A stretch of DNA of 42,376 bases from Candidatus Omnitrophota bacterium (GTDB taxonomy: Bacteria; Omnitrophota; Omnitrophia; Omnitrophales; Aquincolibacteriaceae): positions 128,318 through 170,693 of the forward strand of contig CAIOAT010000003.1 in the NCBI GenBank assembly GCA_903856085.1, given 5' to 3'. Of the stretch, positions 18,976 to 29,656 are shown piece by piece. Every line of letters starts with the position of its first letter. The stretch's first letter is position 1. The notes beneath the pieces were generated by a model, which was given only the letters and a program-made list of their open reading frames with translations, searched no databases and was not told where the DNA came from. Made by a program: the position numbers and the translations under genes.

Positions 18976-21900
18976 ATGACCATTCAAACTCCAAGAATAT
19001 TGATCATCGGCGAGCCCAAGACGGGGACCAGCGCTCTTTTTTACAAGATCAAGCCCTGTATGCCTTCCGGAACACTCTTTCTTTTCGAGCCAAAGGATCC
19101 GTTAGAGGCTTTGGAAATGGTGCCTCCTGATCAGGCTGTTTTGACTAAGATCCATATTAATCATTTTACCGATTCTGTTCTCCAGGAGATCTTTAAAAGG
19201 TACAACAAGCTTGTTTGTATTGTTAGGGATTCGAGGGATACCATTATTTTCCAGGCTCTTTGGCGCTCGCAAGTTTTTTATCAAGATGTAAGTCGCATCT
19301 ATACGCTCTATCGTCTTCTGAAGATGCTGGAGAGCGGGAGCCAAGATGTCGGCATTGCGGCTTTATATAGAGAGATATTCAGTGAGAAACATGACGTTAA
19401 GAATGCGAAGGAAAAGATCATTTCAGTTGTAAAGGCAAATAATCCTTTTCTCTATAAATATGAAGACATGATTTGCGGGAACGATGCGACGTTGAAGCAA
19501 TATCTCGGGATGGATGTGCCAGCCGAACCTGAGGATCATGTGACGATAAGGAGTGTTGTCAGGACCAAGACTTCCGGGAACTGGAGGCACTGGTTTAGGC
19601 CTTGTGATGCGGTCTATTTTAAAGAGGGTATGCAAGATTTTCTTCGCTTTTTTGGTTATGACGCTGACGATTGGGAAATCTCCCAGGCTCAGCATATCAA
19701 CCCTGAGCATTGTTCCGGTTATTTTCTAAAACTTATTGATCAAAATCGACAGGACAAGGGTCTTTCTCGCATAAGCCGGGAAGAACTGGAACAGGAATCC
19801 AAGGGTTTATCAGGTCCTAAGGCGATCATTTGTGGTTATGAACACGGCGGAACAACACTTCTTTCGGAGATTCTTCGAAGGCATCCTTCTGTCGGTTCTG
19901 GATTTGAGGGCGGTTTTCTTCTCGCAAATCGTCCGGCAGATTTTCCGGGGATTAATCCTTATGCCGGCATGATGATGTGTTCATGGAAGCTCAATCGGGA
20001 AGAGCTTGTTAAAATATGTGCTACGGATAGCTGGTATGACGTTTATCCAAGACTTGCCGCGGTATCGTCTTTGATTCATGAAGGGCACGCGTGGGTCATT
20101 GATAAAACGCCTCAATATCTTCGCTCTCTTGCAGAGGTCATGAGAAAAGTGCCAAACGTCCCCGTTCTTTTGATCGTCCGGGATCCAAGGGCCGTGATAT
20201 GGTCGTATTTGAAGAGATCCACCGTTCCCGAAGGAGGCGCTCAGAAGATGATCGAAGGTTTCTGTGACAGATACCACAGCTACTGGCAGGGCTATCAGAG
20301 GGCTGTGGCTCAAGGATTTTCTTCTCGAATATTGGTTATTCAATACGAAGACCTGTGCTTGAGGCCTCAAGAGTATGTGCAGAAAGTCTGTGATTTTCTG
20401 GGAATCGACTTTGAAGAGCGCTTCTTGAACTTTGAGAGCACATTTCCGAATGTTTATGGAAAACAAGTGTCTTCTGATTATATGTTCGAGTATCGCGAGC
20501 ATCTTTCGAAAGAACATCAGGAAATGATTCTGGCACGCCTTCAATGTTCTGAGGCATGGTTCTGGGAGGGCGGGAGCTGTCAGAGTTCAGAACATGCCGG
20601 TTCCAAGTCAATCATTCGGCGAAAGAAGAATAATGCTCTGAATCTGAAAGAATATGTGCAGAGCATCAAGCAGGGCGCACCCGGTCTGGAAAAGCTTAAT
20701 GATCAGTTAGCGGTTTTGCTTTTGCGCGAAGTTTTTAAACGGATCGCCTCGGAGATTGAGGCGGCTCCGGAGGGGGTGGTGAAAGTACAAGGCCTGGGTC
20801 GGTTCATCACAAAACCGGTCGTGCCGGAGAAAGAGGGGAAGAAAGTTGTTCCCAAGCAGGTCATCTTCAGAGATTTGCAGAAGACGCTTAATCGAGAGGA
20901 TTCTTATGCAAAGTGGATTGAACAGAATGAGCCGAAGGATGACGAACTGAACAGGCAAAGGTTGGTCAAATTTAACGAAATGCCTAAGATCAGCATCATC
21001 ACGCCGGTCTTTAAAACACCGGAAAAAATGTTGATAGAAATGATAGAAAGTGTCATAGCGCAAACATATTCCTGCTGGGAACTTTGTATTGTAGATGGCG
21101 GTAGCGGTAGCACTCGCATACAAGAGATTCTGTGCGAGTACGCCGGGAAAGATAAAAGAATCGCGGTCAAATTTTTCGAGAAGAATGAGGGTATGGCGGG
21201 TAATACCAATACAGCGATTTCACTTGCGACGGGTGATTTTATAGCTTTTTTGGATCACGATGATATCCTGGCCCCTGATGCTCTATTTGAAGTTGTGAAG
21301 GCTATCAATCATCATCCTCAGGCAGAGCTTTTGTATTCAGATGAGGATCATATCTCAGAGGATGGCGAAATCAGATGTAAGCCGTTTTTTAAGCCTGATT
21401 TTGCGCCGGACACGTTAAGAAGTTACAATTATATTTGTCATCTAGTAGTTTTAAAAACGGAGCTAGGCCGGTCTCTTGGTTGGATTCGCTCGGGTCTTGA
21501 GGGTGCTCAGGACCACGATCTGATATTGCGGGTCACGGAGAAAGCCCGGGAAATCATCCACATCCCAAAGATTCTCTACCACTGGAGAAACCATTCCGCC
21601 TCAATGTCACGCAGCACGGACACCAAAACTTGTGCGCGCGCATCGGGAGAAAAGTGTTTGTCGGATCATTTGGAAAGGATTGGCCTAAGCGGAAAGGTCC
21701 AGGTCGATGAATCGCTTTTTCTTTATAGGATCCATTATGTGCTTCGGGTGGCACCGCTTGTTTCGATCATTATTCCGAACAAGGATCAGGTCGAGCTTTT
21801 GGACCGATGTGTAAGATCGATCCTCCAGAAATCAACCTATAAAAATATTGAGATCCTCATTATTGAAAACCGCAGCGAGGACGGAAACACTTTTCTTCTT

Positions 21901-22581
21901 TATGATAAATTGAAGGAGCGCAAAAATATCCGGATCATTCCATGGGATCACGCGTTTAACTTTTCTGCCCTGAACAATTTTGCGGTCAAGGAAGCCCGGG
22001 GAGATGTTGTCTTATTTTTGAATAATGACACCGAGGTTATTACTCCAGATTGGATCGAGAGCATGCTTTCGTACGCGCTCAGGAAAGACGTTGGCGCTGT
22101 CGGGGCTAAACTTTATTATCCGGATCTGACTATCCAGCATGCGGGGGTCATTATTGGCCTTGGAGGCATGGCAGGGCATTCCCATAAAAATTTTCCGAAA
22201 GACCATGGCGGTAATGCCAGAAGACTAAGCATTGTTCAGAACCTAAGCGCTGTCACGGGGGCATGCCTGATGATGAGAAAGAGTGTTTTTGAGGAAGTGC
22301 ATGGATTTGAAGAAGAACTCACCGTGGCCTACAATGACGTCGATCTTTGTTTGAAAATTCGAGAAAAGGGATACCTGATTGTCTGGACTCCGTACGCGGA
22401 ATTGTATCACGACGAGTCTAAAACCAGGGGGTATGAGAATACTCCTGCGAAAGTTTTGAGGGTCAAGGGGGAAATGGAATTCATTCGTCGCAGGTGGCCC
22501 AGCATTTTCCAGGAGGGCGACCCCTATTACAATTGCAACCTGACATTGGCGAGGCAGGATTTTTCTATCAGAATCCGTTGA
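18976..22581 (+). CDS. Tandem sulfotransferase-tandem GT2 glycosyltransferase fusion
   Basis: The 1201-residue protein is modular. Two P-loop sulfotransferase domains come first. One starts with ILIIGEPKTGTSALFY (about residues 8-23) and runs to about 230. The second starts with AIICGYEHGGTTLLSEIL (from about 282) and runs to about 540, with LLIVRDPRAVIWSYLKRS as its 3'-phosphate site. A linker (558-634) has an HU-like look. Two GT-A glycosyltransferase family 2 domains follow, at about 671 (ISIITPVFKTPEKM, then DHDD) and about 928 (VSIIIPNKDQVELLDR, then LNNDTEV). It probably builds and sulfates a surface polysaccharide or glycan at the cytoplasmic face. I prefer ATG 18976; a TTG at 18934 would add 14 residues. 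No other glycan genes are adjacent, which is unusual. Confidence 0.85.
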   Translation: MTIQTPRILIIGEPKTGTSALFYKIKPCMPSGTLFLFEPKDPLEALEMVPPDQAVLTKIHINHFTDSVLQEIFKRYNKLVCIVRDSRDTIIFQALWRSQVFYQDVSRIYTLYRLLKMLESGSQDVGIAALYREIFSEKHDVKNAKEKIISVVKANNPFLYKYEDMICGNDATLKQYLGMDVPAEPEDHVTIRSVVRTKTSGNWRHWFRPCDAVYFKEGMQDFLRFFGYDADDWEISQAQHINPEHCSGYFLKLIDQNRQDKGLSRISREELEQESKGLSGPKAIICGYEHGGTTLLSEILRRHPSVGSGFEGGFLLANRPADFPGINPYAGMMMCSWKLNREELVKICATDSWYDVYPRLAAVSSLIHEGHAWVIDKTPQYLRSLAEVMRKVPNVPVLLIVRDPRAVIWSYLKRSTVPEGGAQKMIEGFCDRYHSYWQGYQRAVAQGFSSRILVIQYEDLCLRPQEYVQKVCDFLGIDFEERFLNFESTFPNVYGKQVSSDYMFEYREHLSKEHQEMILARLQCSEAWFWEGGSCQSSEHAGSKSIIRRKKNNALNLKEYVQSIKQGAPGLEKLNDQLAVLLLREVFKRIASEIEAAPEGVVKVQGLGRFITKPVVPEKEGKKVVPKQVIFRDLQKTLNREDSYAKWIEQNEPKDDELNRQRLVKFNEMPKISIITPVFKTPEKMLIEMIESVIAQTYSCWELCIVDGGSGSTRIQEILCEYAGKDKRIAVKFFEKNEGMAGNTNTAISLATGDFIAFLDHDDILAPDALFEVVKAINHHPQAELLYSDEDHISEDGEIRCKPFFKPDFAPDTLRSYNYICHLVVLKTELGRSLGWIRSGLEGAQDHDLILRVTEKAREIIHIPKILYHWRNHSASMSRSTDTKTCARASGEKCLSDHLERIGLSGKVQVDESLFLYRIHYVLRVAPLVSIIIPNKDQVELLDRCVRSILQKSTYKNIEILIIENRSEDGNTFLLYDKLKERKNIRIIPWDHAFNFSALNNFAVKEARGDVVLFLNNDTEVITPDWIESMLSYALRKDVGAVGAKLYYPDLTIQHAGVIIGLGGMAGHSHKNFPKDHGGNARRLSIVQNLSAVTGACLMMRKSVFEEVHGFEEELTVAYNDVDLCLKIREKGYLIVWTPYAELYHDESKTRGYENTPAKVLRVKGEMEFIRRRWPSIFQEGDPYYNCNLTLARQDFSIRIR

Positions 22582-22733
22582 GGCGGAGAATCGAATCCTT
22601 ACGAGTCGACGCCCTGAGAAACTCGCCTAGCCAGTCCACTCCGACAGAGATATAATCAGCCAGGCTCAAATTTGAACTCAGCCAGTTCGAGAAGTGCAAA
22701 AGTTCTTTTAAAATTGCGAGTTGTAAATTGAAT

Positions 22734-22807
22734 GGGCCTGTAGCTCAGTCGGTTAGAGCAGGCGACTCATAATCGCTTGGTCCCTGGTTCGAGTCCAGGC
22801 AGGCCCA
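22734..22807 (+). tRNA. tRNA-Ile(CAU), lysidine-type (tRNA-Ile2)
   Basis: The 74-base cloverleaf has a perfect acceptor stem GGGCCTG / CAGGCCC, a T-arm CCTGG-TTCGAGT-CCAGG, and the loop CTCATAA with anticodon CAT. The anticodon arm and flanks (GCGACTCATAATCGC) match the isoleucine tRNA that is read as AUA after TilS modifies C34, not the elongator or initiator Met tRNA. CCA is not encoded. A TATAAT box lies at about 22652, with a weak -35. Confidence 0.93.
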
Positions 22808-22862
22808 ATTCTTTTTACATGCAAGGCAAATGTCGAAACATCCGTTTTCCGTTTTTTCTTTC

Positions 22863-22892
22863 TTGACACTTCTTCGATCTGAAAAGTAGACT
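22863..22892 (+). promoter_or_regulatory. Sigma-70 promoter of the TPR-like lipoprotein
   Basis: TTGACA and TAGACT are separated by 18 bases, about 44 bases upstream of the lipoprotein ATG. Confidence 0.55.
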
Positions 22893-22935
22893 TGTGTGCG
22901 CATTTCCGGGGGCACAAAATATGAGGGGACCTTCT

Positions 22936-23289
22936 ATGAAAAGAAATAAAATTTTTTCGATATTAGCTCTTTCGGGTTTGCTCTTTGCTTCATGCGCGTC
23001 CGGCCCTTCGAAAACTTCTTTTGGTCCTTATTCGGAGGCCGAAGCTTTTTATAAAGGGGGGGACTATCCCAAGGCGATAGAGAAGTATCAGAAATATCTC
23101 GCCGAAAATCCTCAGGGGAACCTGGCTGCGATCGCAGAATATTATGTTGCAAAAAGCTATCTCGCTTCAGGGAATACGGGCAAAGCTCGCGAAAGTTTCG
23201 AGCGGGTTGCCAAGAAGTTTCCTGGGACGAGTTGGGCGGAGTTTGCGAAGGAGCAGCTTGAAAAGCTGCAAGGCACCGCCAAATCTTAG
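22936..23289 (+). CDS. Small TPR lipoprotein, BamD/YbgF-like
   Basis: The 117-residue protein has a lipoprotein signal (KRNKIFSILALSGLLFAS-C), cut before Cys20. Then come two tetratricopeptide-like repeats: AEAFYKGGDYPKAIEKYQKYL (about 36-56) and EYYVAKSYLASGNTGKARESF (about 67-87), ending AKKFPGTSWAEFAKEQLEKL. This resembles the tandem TPR of YbgF (CpoB) or the N-terminal part of BamD. It is short, so it is not a full BamD (about 240 residues). I chose the ATG at 22936 since the signal peptide starts there; an upstream frame would add 14 unlikely residues. Likely an outer-membrane periplasmic scaffold. Confidence 0.78.
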   Translation: MKRNKIFSILALSGLLFASCASGPSKTSFGPYSEAEAFYKGGDYPKAIEKYQKYLAENPQGNLAAIAEYYVAKSYLASGNTGKARESFERVAKKFPGTSWAEFAKEQLEKLQGTAKS

Positions 23290-23334
23290 TCCCAATTCTC
23301 ATCAATTTCAGAGAGTTTGAAATTGGGGCAATCC
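23289..23334. repeat. Dispersed CCCAATT palindrome, copy 2 (inverted)
   Basis: The element starts at the last base of the lipoprotein stop codon. CCCAATT pairs with AATTGGGG. Its reverse complement matches the copy at 11660-11702 in 38 of 43 bases, so this copy sits in the opposite orientation. Confidence 0.65.
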
Positions 23335-23413
23335 TTGTCACTGTTAAAGCCATGAAAGAAAGACAAGGATAACGAGTTCGTTTTTTTGTTCTTTGATCTG
23401 AAAACAGGTTTTT

Positions 23414-23821
23414 GAGAAGGTCTTCTCGGATGATCGCGCACAGATGATGAGAGACGGGAAACGTCCTGTCCAACCGCTGTGGGAGGAAAGTCCGAGCTTC
23501 ACAGGGCATCGTAGTGGGTAATGCCCACCTTTTGCATCCTCCGGGGTGCCGAACGGATTAGAGCCACAGAGACGAGTCCCTGTCACGAAAGTGGCAGGGG
23601 GTGAAACGCGGCAATCTCTACGTGAAGAAAGGCTAAATAAGATGAGGAGCGAAAGCGGGAACGGCCCGTTCCTATTTCGTCGCAAGGCGAGAACCTCATC
23701 GGGTCAGCCGACAGAGGTCACCAGCAATGGTGGTCCAAGATAGATGGTCATCGAACTATGGCTTTGCTTTTCGAAGCAAAGCGGTAGGGGACAGAACTCG
23801 GCTTACAGAGAAGGCCTTCTC
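23414..23821 (+). ncRNA. rnpB: RNase P RNA (M1 RNA, type A)
   Basis: This is the catalytic RNA of RNase P, which matures tRNA 5' ends. The conserved region GAGGAAAGTCCGAGCTTCAC (about 23483-23502) and the 3' ACAGAACTCGGCTTACAGA box form P4. The GAGAAGGTCTTCTC 5' end pairs with GAGAAGGCCTTCTC at the 3' end to make a 14-bp P1. The GGGGGTGAAACG segment holds the GGU that binds the tRNA CCA end. Length is about 408 bases. P1's 3' strand is self-complementary and followed by TTTTTT, so it doubles as a terminator. No protein-coding reading frame in this stretch is real. Confidence 0.95.
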
Positions 23822-23829
23822 ATTTTTTC
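23808..23829 (+). terminator. Terminator at the 3' end of rnpB
   Basis: GAGAAGGCCTTCTC is fully self-complementary and is followed by CATTTTTTC. The same bases form the 3' strand of P1 in the mature RNA. Confidence 0.6.
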
Positions 23830-23865
23830 TTGAAATGATCCTGTGTCCGATAAAATGGAGTTTCC

Positions 23866-24951
23866 ATGAAAAAATGTCCTTATTGCCAGCAGGAAATCCA
23901 GGATGAAGCGGTTAAATGCCGTTTTTGCGCGGAATCACTTATCCGTGAATCAAAGCCTCCCATTGATATTGTCTCTTTGAGTTTCCCCAGTCTGTTGCCG
24001 GGGTATGTTCTGGCGGCCATTCTTTTTTTCTTGGGCATCGTACTTAAGTCTATTCCTGTTCCCGGGATTAAAGGTCTTTTAGCCTTAGCGGTTGTGTTGC
24101 TTGCCCTGTGCGGTTATGTTTACTGGTACATTTGTGTCTATAAAATCCATAAAGTGCTTTTTAACATGTCAGATCATTGTTATCCAATCTCGCCTGGCAT
24201 GGCTGTAGGATTTGGATTTATTCCTTTTTATAATTTTTTCTGGATGTTTAAATGGCCGGGAGAGATTGTTCATTTTGTACGGACTCGGAGCGATATCAAA
24301 ACCTGGGGTGCATGGGTGCCGGGCATACTTCTTTTATTCTCCGGGATAGTTCCTTGGGTTGTTGGCGGTCTTGGATTTCTCGTGCAGTTTGGCGTGCTTT
24401 CGTATCTGGTCCAAATCCTGAAAACAAGCTTGAGCATTTCTGCCGAACCCATTCCCTATAAAAGTAAAATGCATGGATCTGCGGCGGCTACCGTTGCAAT
24501 CGTTTGTGTGTGTATCATTCCGGTGATTGGATTGCTGGCAGCGATAGCCATCCCGAATCTCTTAAGGGCGAGGATCAATGCTAATGAGGCAGCAGTCCGG
24601 GCAGATTTGAGAACATTCGTGGCTGCAGCGGAGAGTTTTCGTGCCGCACAAAATCCTTCCGCGTATCCCACGAGCATTGAAAGTCTTGTAAGACCGGGGG
24701 CGGGGAAGGCCTATCTTGATAACTTATGGCTTTCGGGAAATCAGCCGAAGCATGGTTACCGATTTACGTTCGCCTTGGCGCCAAGTACCTTTTCCGTTCT
24801 GGCCGTGCCGGCGGTGCCCAATCAAACAGCATCCAATACTTATTGTATCGATCAGAAAGGTCAGGTTGTTGCCTCGGTCTATGGAGCTGGAGCGCCGACG
24901 GCTAGCTCTGAGGGATGTCGGGGTGGTTCTCCCGTGAGTCCCTCCTCGTAG
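23866..24951 (+). CDS. Zinc-ribbon / polytopic membrane / pilin-like fusion protein
   Basis: The 361-residue protein is a mosaic. Residues 1-25 form a zinc ribbon (C4, C7, C18, C21). Next are about four membrane helices (about 43-63, 68-95, 108-127 and 148-180). A fifth helix (about 203-235) leads into [19 protein letters not shown], which is nearly identical to the helix of bacterial type IV pilins. The rest (about 245-361) is a pilin-like beta domain with two Cys (about 330 and 352) and a Ser/Pro tail. The usual Gly-Phe cleavage site and Glu+5 are absent at the junction, so the pilin part should stay membrane-tethered. It lies between rnpB and the pyr operon and has no obvious functional partner. 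Function unknown; the architecture is the observation. Confidence 0.7.
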   Translation: MKKCPYCQQEIQDEAVKCRFCAESLIRESKPPIDIVSLSFPSLLPGYVLAAILFFLGIVLKSIPVPGIKGLLALAVVLLALCGYVYWYICVYKIHKVLFNMSDHCYPISPGMAVGFGFIPFYNFFWMFKWPGEIVHFVRTRSDIKTWGAWVPGILLLFSGIVPWVVGGLGFLVQFGVLSYLVQILKTSLSISAEPIPYKSKMHGSAAATVAIVCVCIIPVIGLLAAIAIPNLLRARINANEAAVRADLRTFVAAAESFRAAQNPSAYPTSIESLVRPGAGKAYLDNLWLSGNQPKHGYRFTFALAPSTFSVLAVPAVPNQTASNTYCIDQKGQVVASVYGAGAPTASSEGCRGGSPVSPSS

Positions 24952-24971
24952 CTTCCTCCTTGTAAGGAGGC

Positions 24972-25000
24972 TTGACAAAAAGAGAAGAAACAAGTAACTT
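24972..25000 (+). promoter_or_regulatory. Promoter of the pyrimidine operon
   Basis: TTGACA and TAACTT are separated by 17 bases, giving a leader of about 130 bases before pyrR that contains a PyrR-type binding loop and a terminator. Confidence 0.65.
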
Positions 25001-25025
25001 CTTGCAAGCAGATACGATTCTAACT

Positions 25026-25058
25026 CCTTTTAAGACGGCGCTGAGACGCCGACAAAGG
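25026..25058 (+). promoter_or_regulatory. PyrR-binding loop (anti-antiterminator) in the pyr leader
   Basis: Lower stem CCTTT / AAAGG, an asymmetric purine-rich bulge, upper stem CGGCG / CGCCG and the hexaloop CTGAGA. The hexaloop fits the CNGNGA consensus of PyrR-binding loops. UMP-bound PyrR would stabilise this hairpin and let the terminator at 25094 form. Confidence 0.65.
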
Positions 25059-25093
25059 TGGAAAGATGAGAGAAAAAATCGGATTTTATATGA

Positions 25094-26621
<1,528 letters not shown>

Positions 26622-26632
<11 letters not shown>

Positions 26633-27923
26633 ACTGAACGGACAATCCGTCAAGAATCTGATCATCCGGAATGCTCACATCGTCGACCCCGCCAATAAGA
26701 TCGACGAGGTGATGGATATCCACATCAAAAGTCACCGGATCGTGAAGTGGGGCAAGGATCTTGCGGCAGAAGAGGCGGAGATCTTGGATGCCAAGAAGCT
26801 TTATCTTTTGCCGGGGCTGGTGGACCTCCACGTGCACTTTCGTGAGCCGGGTTATGAACATAAAGAAACAATCGACACCGGAGCCCAGGCCGCGATCGCG
26901 GGCGGTTTTGTGGCTTGCGTGACCATGCCGAATACGAAACCTGCCTGCGATAACGCACAGGTCGTGAAGTACCAGATGGAACGTGCGAACGTGCTCAACT
27001 TTAATATTTTTCCTTCGGGAACTCTGACGCAAGGGCGCGAGGGCAAGAAGATCTCGGAAATGGCAGAGATGAAGGCCGCGGGTGCTGTTGCCGTGACCGA
27101 TGACGGTGGATGGGTCGTGGATTCCGGGGTGGCGCGCCGGGCTTATGAATATGCCGCGACGTACGGGTTGCCGATCATGTCGCATGCCGAAGACCATTCG
27201 ATTAGTGTCAATGGTGTGATGAACGAAGGGGTTGTTTCCTCGAAGCTTGGGCTTCGGGGTTCTCCAAATGCCGCAGAGGATATCGCAACGGCGCGGGATA
27301 TTGAACTCGTCCGGCTCATCAAATGCCAGCTCCACTTTCAGCATGTTTCAACACGCGGTGCTGTGGCCATGATCCGGCGCGCGAAGGCGGAAGGCTTGCC
27401 GATCACTGCGGAGGCGACGCCGCATCATATCGCGCTAACGGACGAGGAATTCGTCAAGTACGATACCTTTTATAAGATGAGTCCGCCTCTTCGTACCGAG
27501 AAAGACCGCCAGGCCATTATGGCGGGTCTGGAGGACGGTACGATTGATGCGATCGCGACGGACCACGCGCCGCACGCTCTGGAAGAAAAGGACCGGGACA
27601 TCGAAGTGGCTCCCTTCGGGACGATCGGACTGGAATCAGCCTTCGGGGTTATTATGACGGAGCTTTTTCACGGCCGAAAATGGAAGATGGAAGATATCGT
27701 GAGAAAGATGAGCCTGACGCCCGCAGAGATTTTGAAGAAAACGAATTTCGGGAGGCTCAAGACCGGCGAACAGGCCAATTTCATTCTGGTGGATGCGGAA
27801 AAGGATTGGGTGTTTGCAGAAGAGGATGTTCACTCGAGGTCCCTCAATTCCTGCTTCTATGGCAAGAAGCTCAAAGGTAAGGTCTTGCACACCTTTGTGA
27901 AAGGTTATCAATATGCCCTCTAG
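26622..27923 (+). CDS. pyrC: Dihydroorotase, type I
   Basis: Dihydroorotase closes carbamoyl aspartate to dihydroorotate. The 433-residue protein is an amidohydrolase with the metal motif GLVDLHVHFREPG (about 65-77), TMPNTKP, an active-site DDGG, a later SHAED, EATPHH and DHAPHALEEKD with the catalytic Asp. The length and motif order are those of class I enzymes (PyrC of Gram-positive and thermophile type). It overlaps pyrB by 11 bases, so it is translationally coupled, and this pairing supports a PyrB-PyrC complex. Confidence 0.95.
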
Positions 27924-27941
27924 GAAAGCAAAAGGGGAAAA

Positions 27942-28712
27942 ATGACTGTAAAAAAGTTCGACGAGAAGGTTTCTCTTCTCGAAAATCGAAAGATCAACGG
28001 CAAGTATTACAAGATGATTTTTTCATCTGCGATGCTTTCCAAAAACGTTCGGCCCGGACAATTTCTCCAGGTTCGTATTAATGAAGGTCAGGATCCCTAC
28101 CTTCGGCGGCCCTTCAGCTACTATCGCGTGATGGGGCAACGCATTGAAGTTCTCTACGAAGTGCTCGGGTACGGCACGCAGGTGCTCTGCCAGAAGAAAA
28201 AAGGCGAGGTTCTTAAGGTGATGGGGCCGCTTGGGAAAGGCTTCTCCGGGGCGATCGGGAAGAAAAAGCGTATCCTGGTTGCGGGGGGTGTCGGGGTCCC
28301 GCCGCTTGTTTTTCTCGCTGAAAAATATTCTACAGATTATCTCCTCATCGGTACAAAGTCTAAAGCCGAACTACTGCCAAAGTCTGAATTGAAGAAAGTC
28401 CGCGCCAAAGTCCTTTGTTCCACGGAGGATGGTTCGTATGGCACGGAGGGACGCGTGACCTTGTTGCTGGAAAAGATCCTGAAGGATCGGCACCCAGAAG
28501 AATTTTTTATCCAGACCTGCGGGCCTAAGCCAATGATGGAGGCTGTGATCGCGCTTGCTTGCAAGTACGGGGTCGAGGGGGAAGCGTCCTGGGATGAAAG
28601 TATGGCCTGCGGGGTTGGGGCGTGCCTCGGGTGCATGGTAAAGACAAAAACGGGACTGAAACGTGCATGTGCCGACGGGCCAGTGTTTTCTTTCGAGGAT
28701 TTAGATCTATGA
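27942..28712 (+). CDS. pyrK: Dihydroorotate dehydrogenase electron-transfer subunit PyrK
   Basis: PyrK passes electrons from dihydroorotate dehydrogenase B to NAD+ through FAD and a [2Fe-2S] cluster. The 256-residue protein has an FNR-like FAD domain (about 1-100, with PYLRRPFSYYRV), an NAD domain (GGVGVPPLVFLAEKY), and a C-terminal plant-type cluster with C223, C228, C231 and C243 (MACGVGACLGCMVK). AAAGGGGA precedes the ATG. The stop overlaps pyrD by four bases (ATGA), consistent with a 1:1 complex. Confidence 0.95.
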   Translation: MTVKKFDEKVSLLENRKINGKYYKMIFSSAMLSKNVRPGQFLQVRINEGQDPYLRRPFSYYRVMGQRIEVLYEVLGYGTQVLCQKKKGEVLKVMGPLGKGFSGAIGKKKRILVAGGVGVPPLVFLAEKYSTDYLLIGTKSKAELLPKSELKKVRAKVLCSTEDGSYGTEGRVTLLLEKILKDRHPEEFFIQTCGPKPMMEAVIALACKYGVEGEASWDESMACGVGACLGCMVKTKTGLKRACADGPVFSFEDLDL

Positions 28713-29656
28713 AGATCGATCTGACGACACGGATCAAAACCTTGACGCTCAAGAATCCTATCACCGTGGCTTCCGGGACTTTCGGGACCACGGACGAGTA
28801 TGCCGGGTATGTCGACTACAAAAAACTCGGGGCCATCATCACCAAAACCATTACCGTGAAACCGCGTGCCGGAAATCCCATGCCACGCATCTGCGAGACC
28901 GCGGCCGGGATGCTCAACGCGATCGGGCTCCAGAACAAAGGGCTTGAGGACTTCCTTGAACATAAGATCCCTTATTTCAAAAAACTCGGCGTTCCTCTTA
29001 TCGTGAGTATTGCAGGGGAAACGACGGAGGAGTTCGCTAAGTTGGCCAAGGCTTTTGAAGGGCAACGCGATGTTGTGAACGCCTTGGAGATCAATCTTTC
29101 CTGCCCGAACGTGGAGGCCGGGGGTGTCAACTTCATGAAAAAACAGGAACGCATTCTGGAGGCCGTCAAAGCAGTTCATGACGGGACAAGGCTTTTGACT
29201 TTCGCGAAGCTTTCGCCGGAACTTGGGGATGTCCTCGCGATCGCAGAGCAGATCCTTAAGCAGGGGGTTGACGGATTGAGCGTGATCAATACGTTGCGCG
29301 GGATGGCTGTGAATATTGGTTCGCGGCGTTCGAAACTCGCAAAAGACTTCGGGGGCTTGAGTGGTCCGGCGATCAAACCGGTTGCGCTTCGCTATGTTTA
29401 TCAGGTTAAAAAAGAATTCCAGGTCCCGGTCATTGCCTCAGGAGGGATCTCGAGTGTCAAGGACGCGCTGGAATTTCTGATCGTGGGTGCGGATCTTTTG
29501 GCGGTCGGTACGGCGAATTTCGTGGAGCCTGCCGCGACTCGGGAGATTCTGAACGGGATCGAGGCGTTTTGCCGAAGGGAAAGGCTGAAAAGTCTGGATG
29601 AATTGCGCGGGAGCTATAAACCTGCGGAAGAGAAAGGATCGGGGTGCAAATCGTGA
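28709..29656 (+). CDS. pyrD: Dihydroorotate dehydrogenase B, catalytic subunit
   Basis: This FMN enzyme oxidises dihydroorotate to orotate and, with PyrK, uses NAD+. The 315-residue protein is a TIM barrel. LKNPITVASGTFG is the start region, EINLSCPNVEAGG (about 128-140) holds the FMN/substrate loop with the catalytic Cys, and PVIASGGISSVKDALEFL marks the phosphate-binding end. Type 1B is shown by adjacent pyrK and the cytosolic N-terminus without a membrane helix. I chose ATG 28709, overlapping pyrK, over an upstream in-frame start that would run back through the PyrK cluster region. Confidence 0.95.
   Translation: MKIDLTTRIKTLTLKNPITVASGTFGTTDEYAGYVDYKKLGAIITKTITVKPRAGNPMPRICETAAGMLNAIGLQNKGLEDFLEHKIPYFKKLGVPLIVSIAGETTEEFAKLAKAFEGQRDVVNALEINLSCPNVEAGGVNFMKKQERILEAVKAVHDGTRLLTFAKLSPELGDVLAIAEQILKQGVDGLSVINTLRGMAVNIGSRRSKLAKDFGGLSGPAIKPVALRYVYQVKKEFQVPVIASGGISSVKDALEFLIVGADLLAVGTANFVEPAATREILNGIEAFCRRERLKSLDELRGSYKPAEEKGSGCKS

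Noticed and set aside
22734-22807. tRNA-Met(CAU)
   Set aside because: The anticodon arm and its flanks match tRNA-Ile2(CAU); the Met elongator and initiator consensus features are missing.
23546-23743. 65-residue frame inside the rnpB gene
   Set aside because: The stretch is RNase P RNA, with conserved secondary-structure elements.
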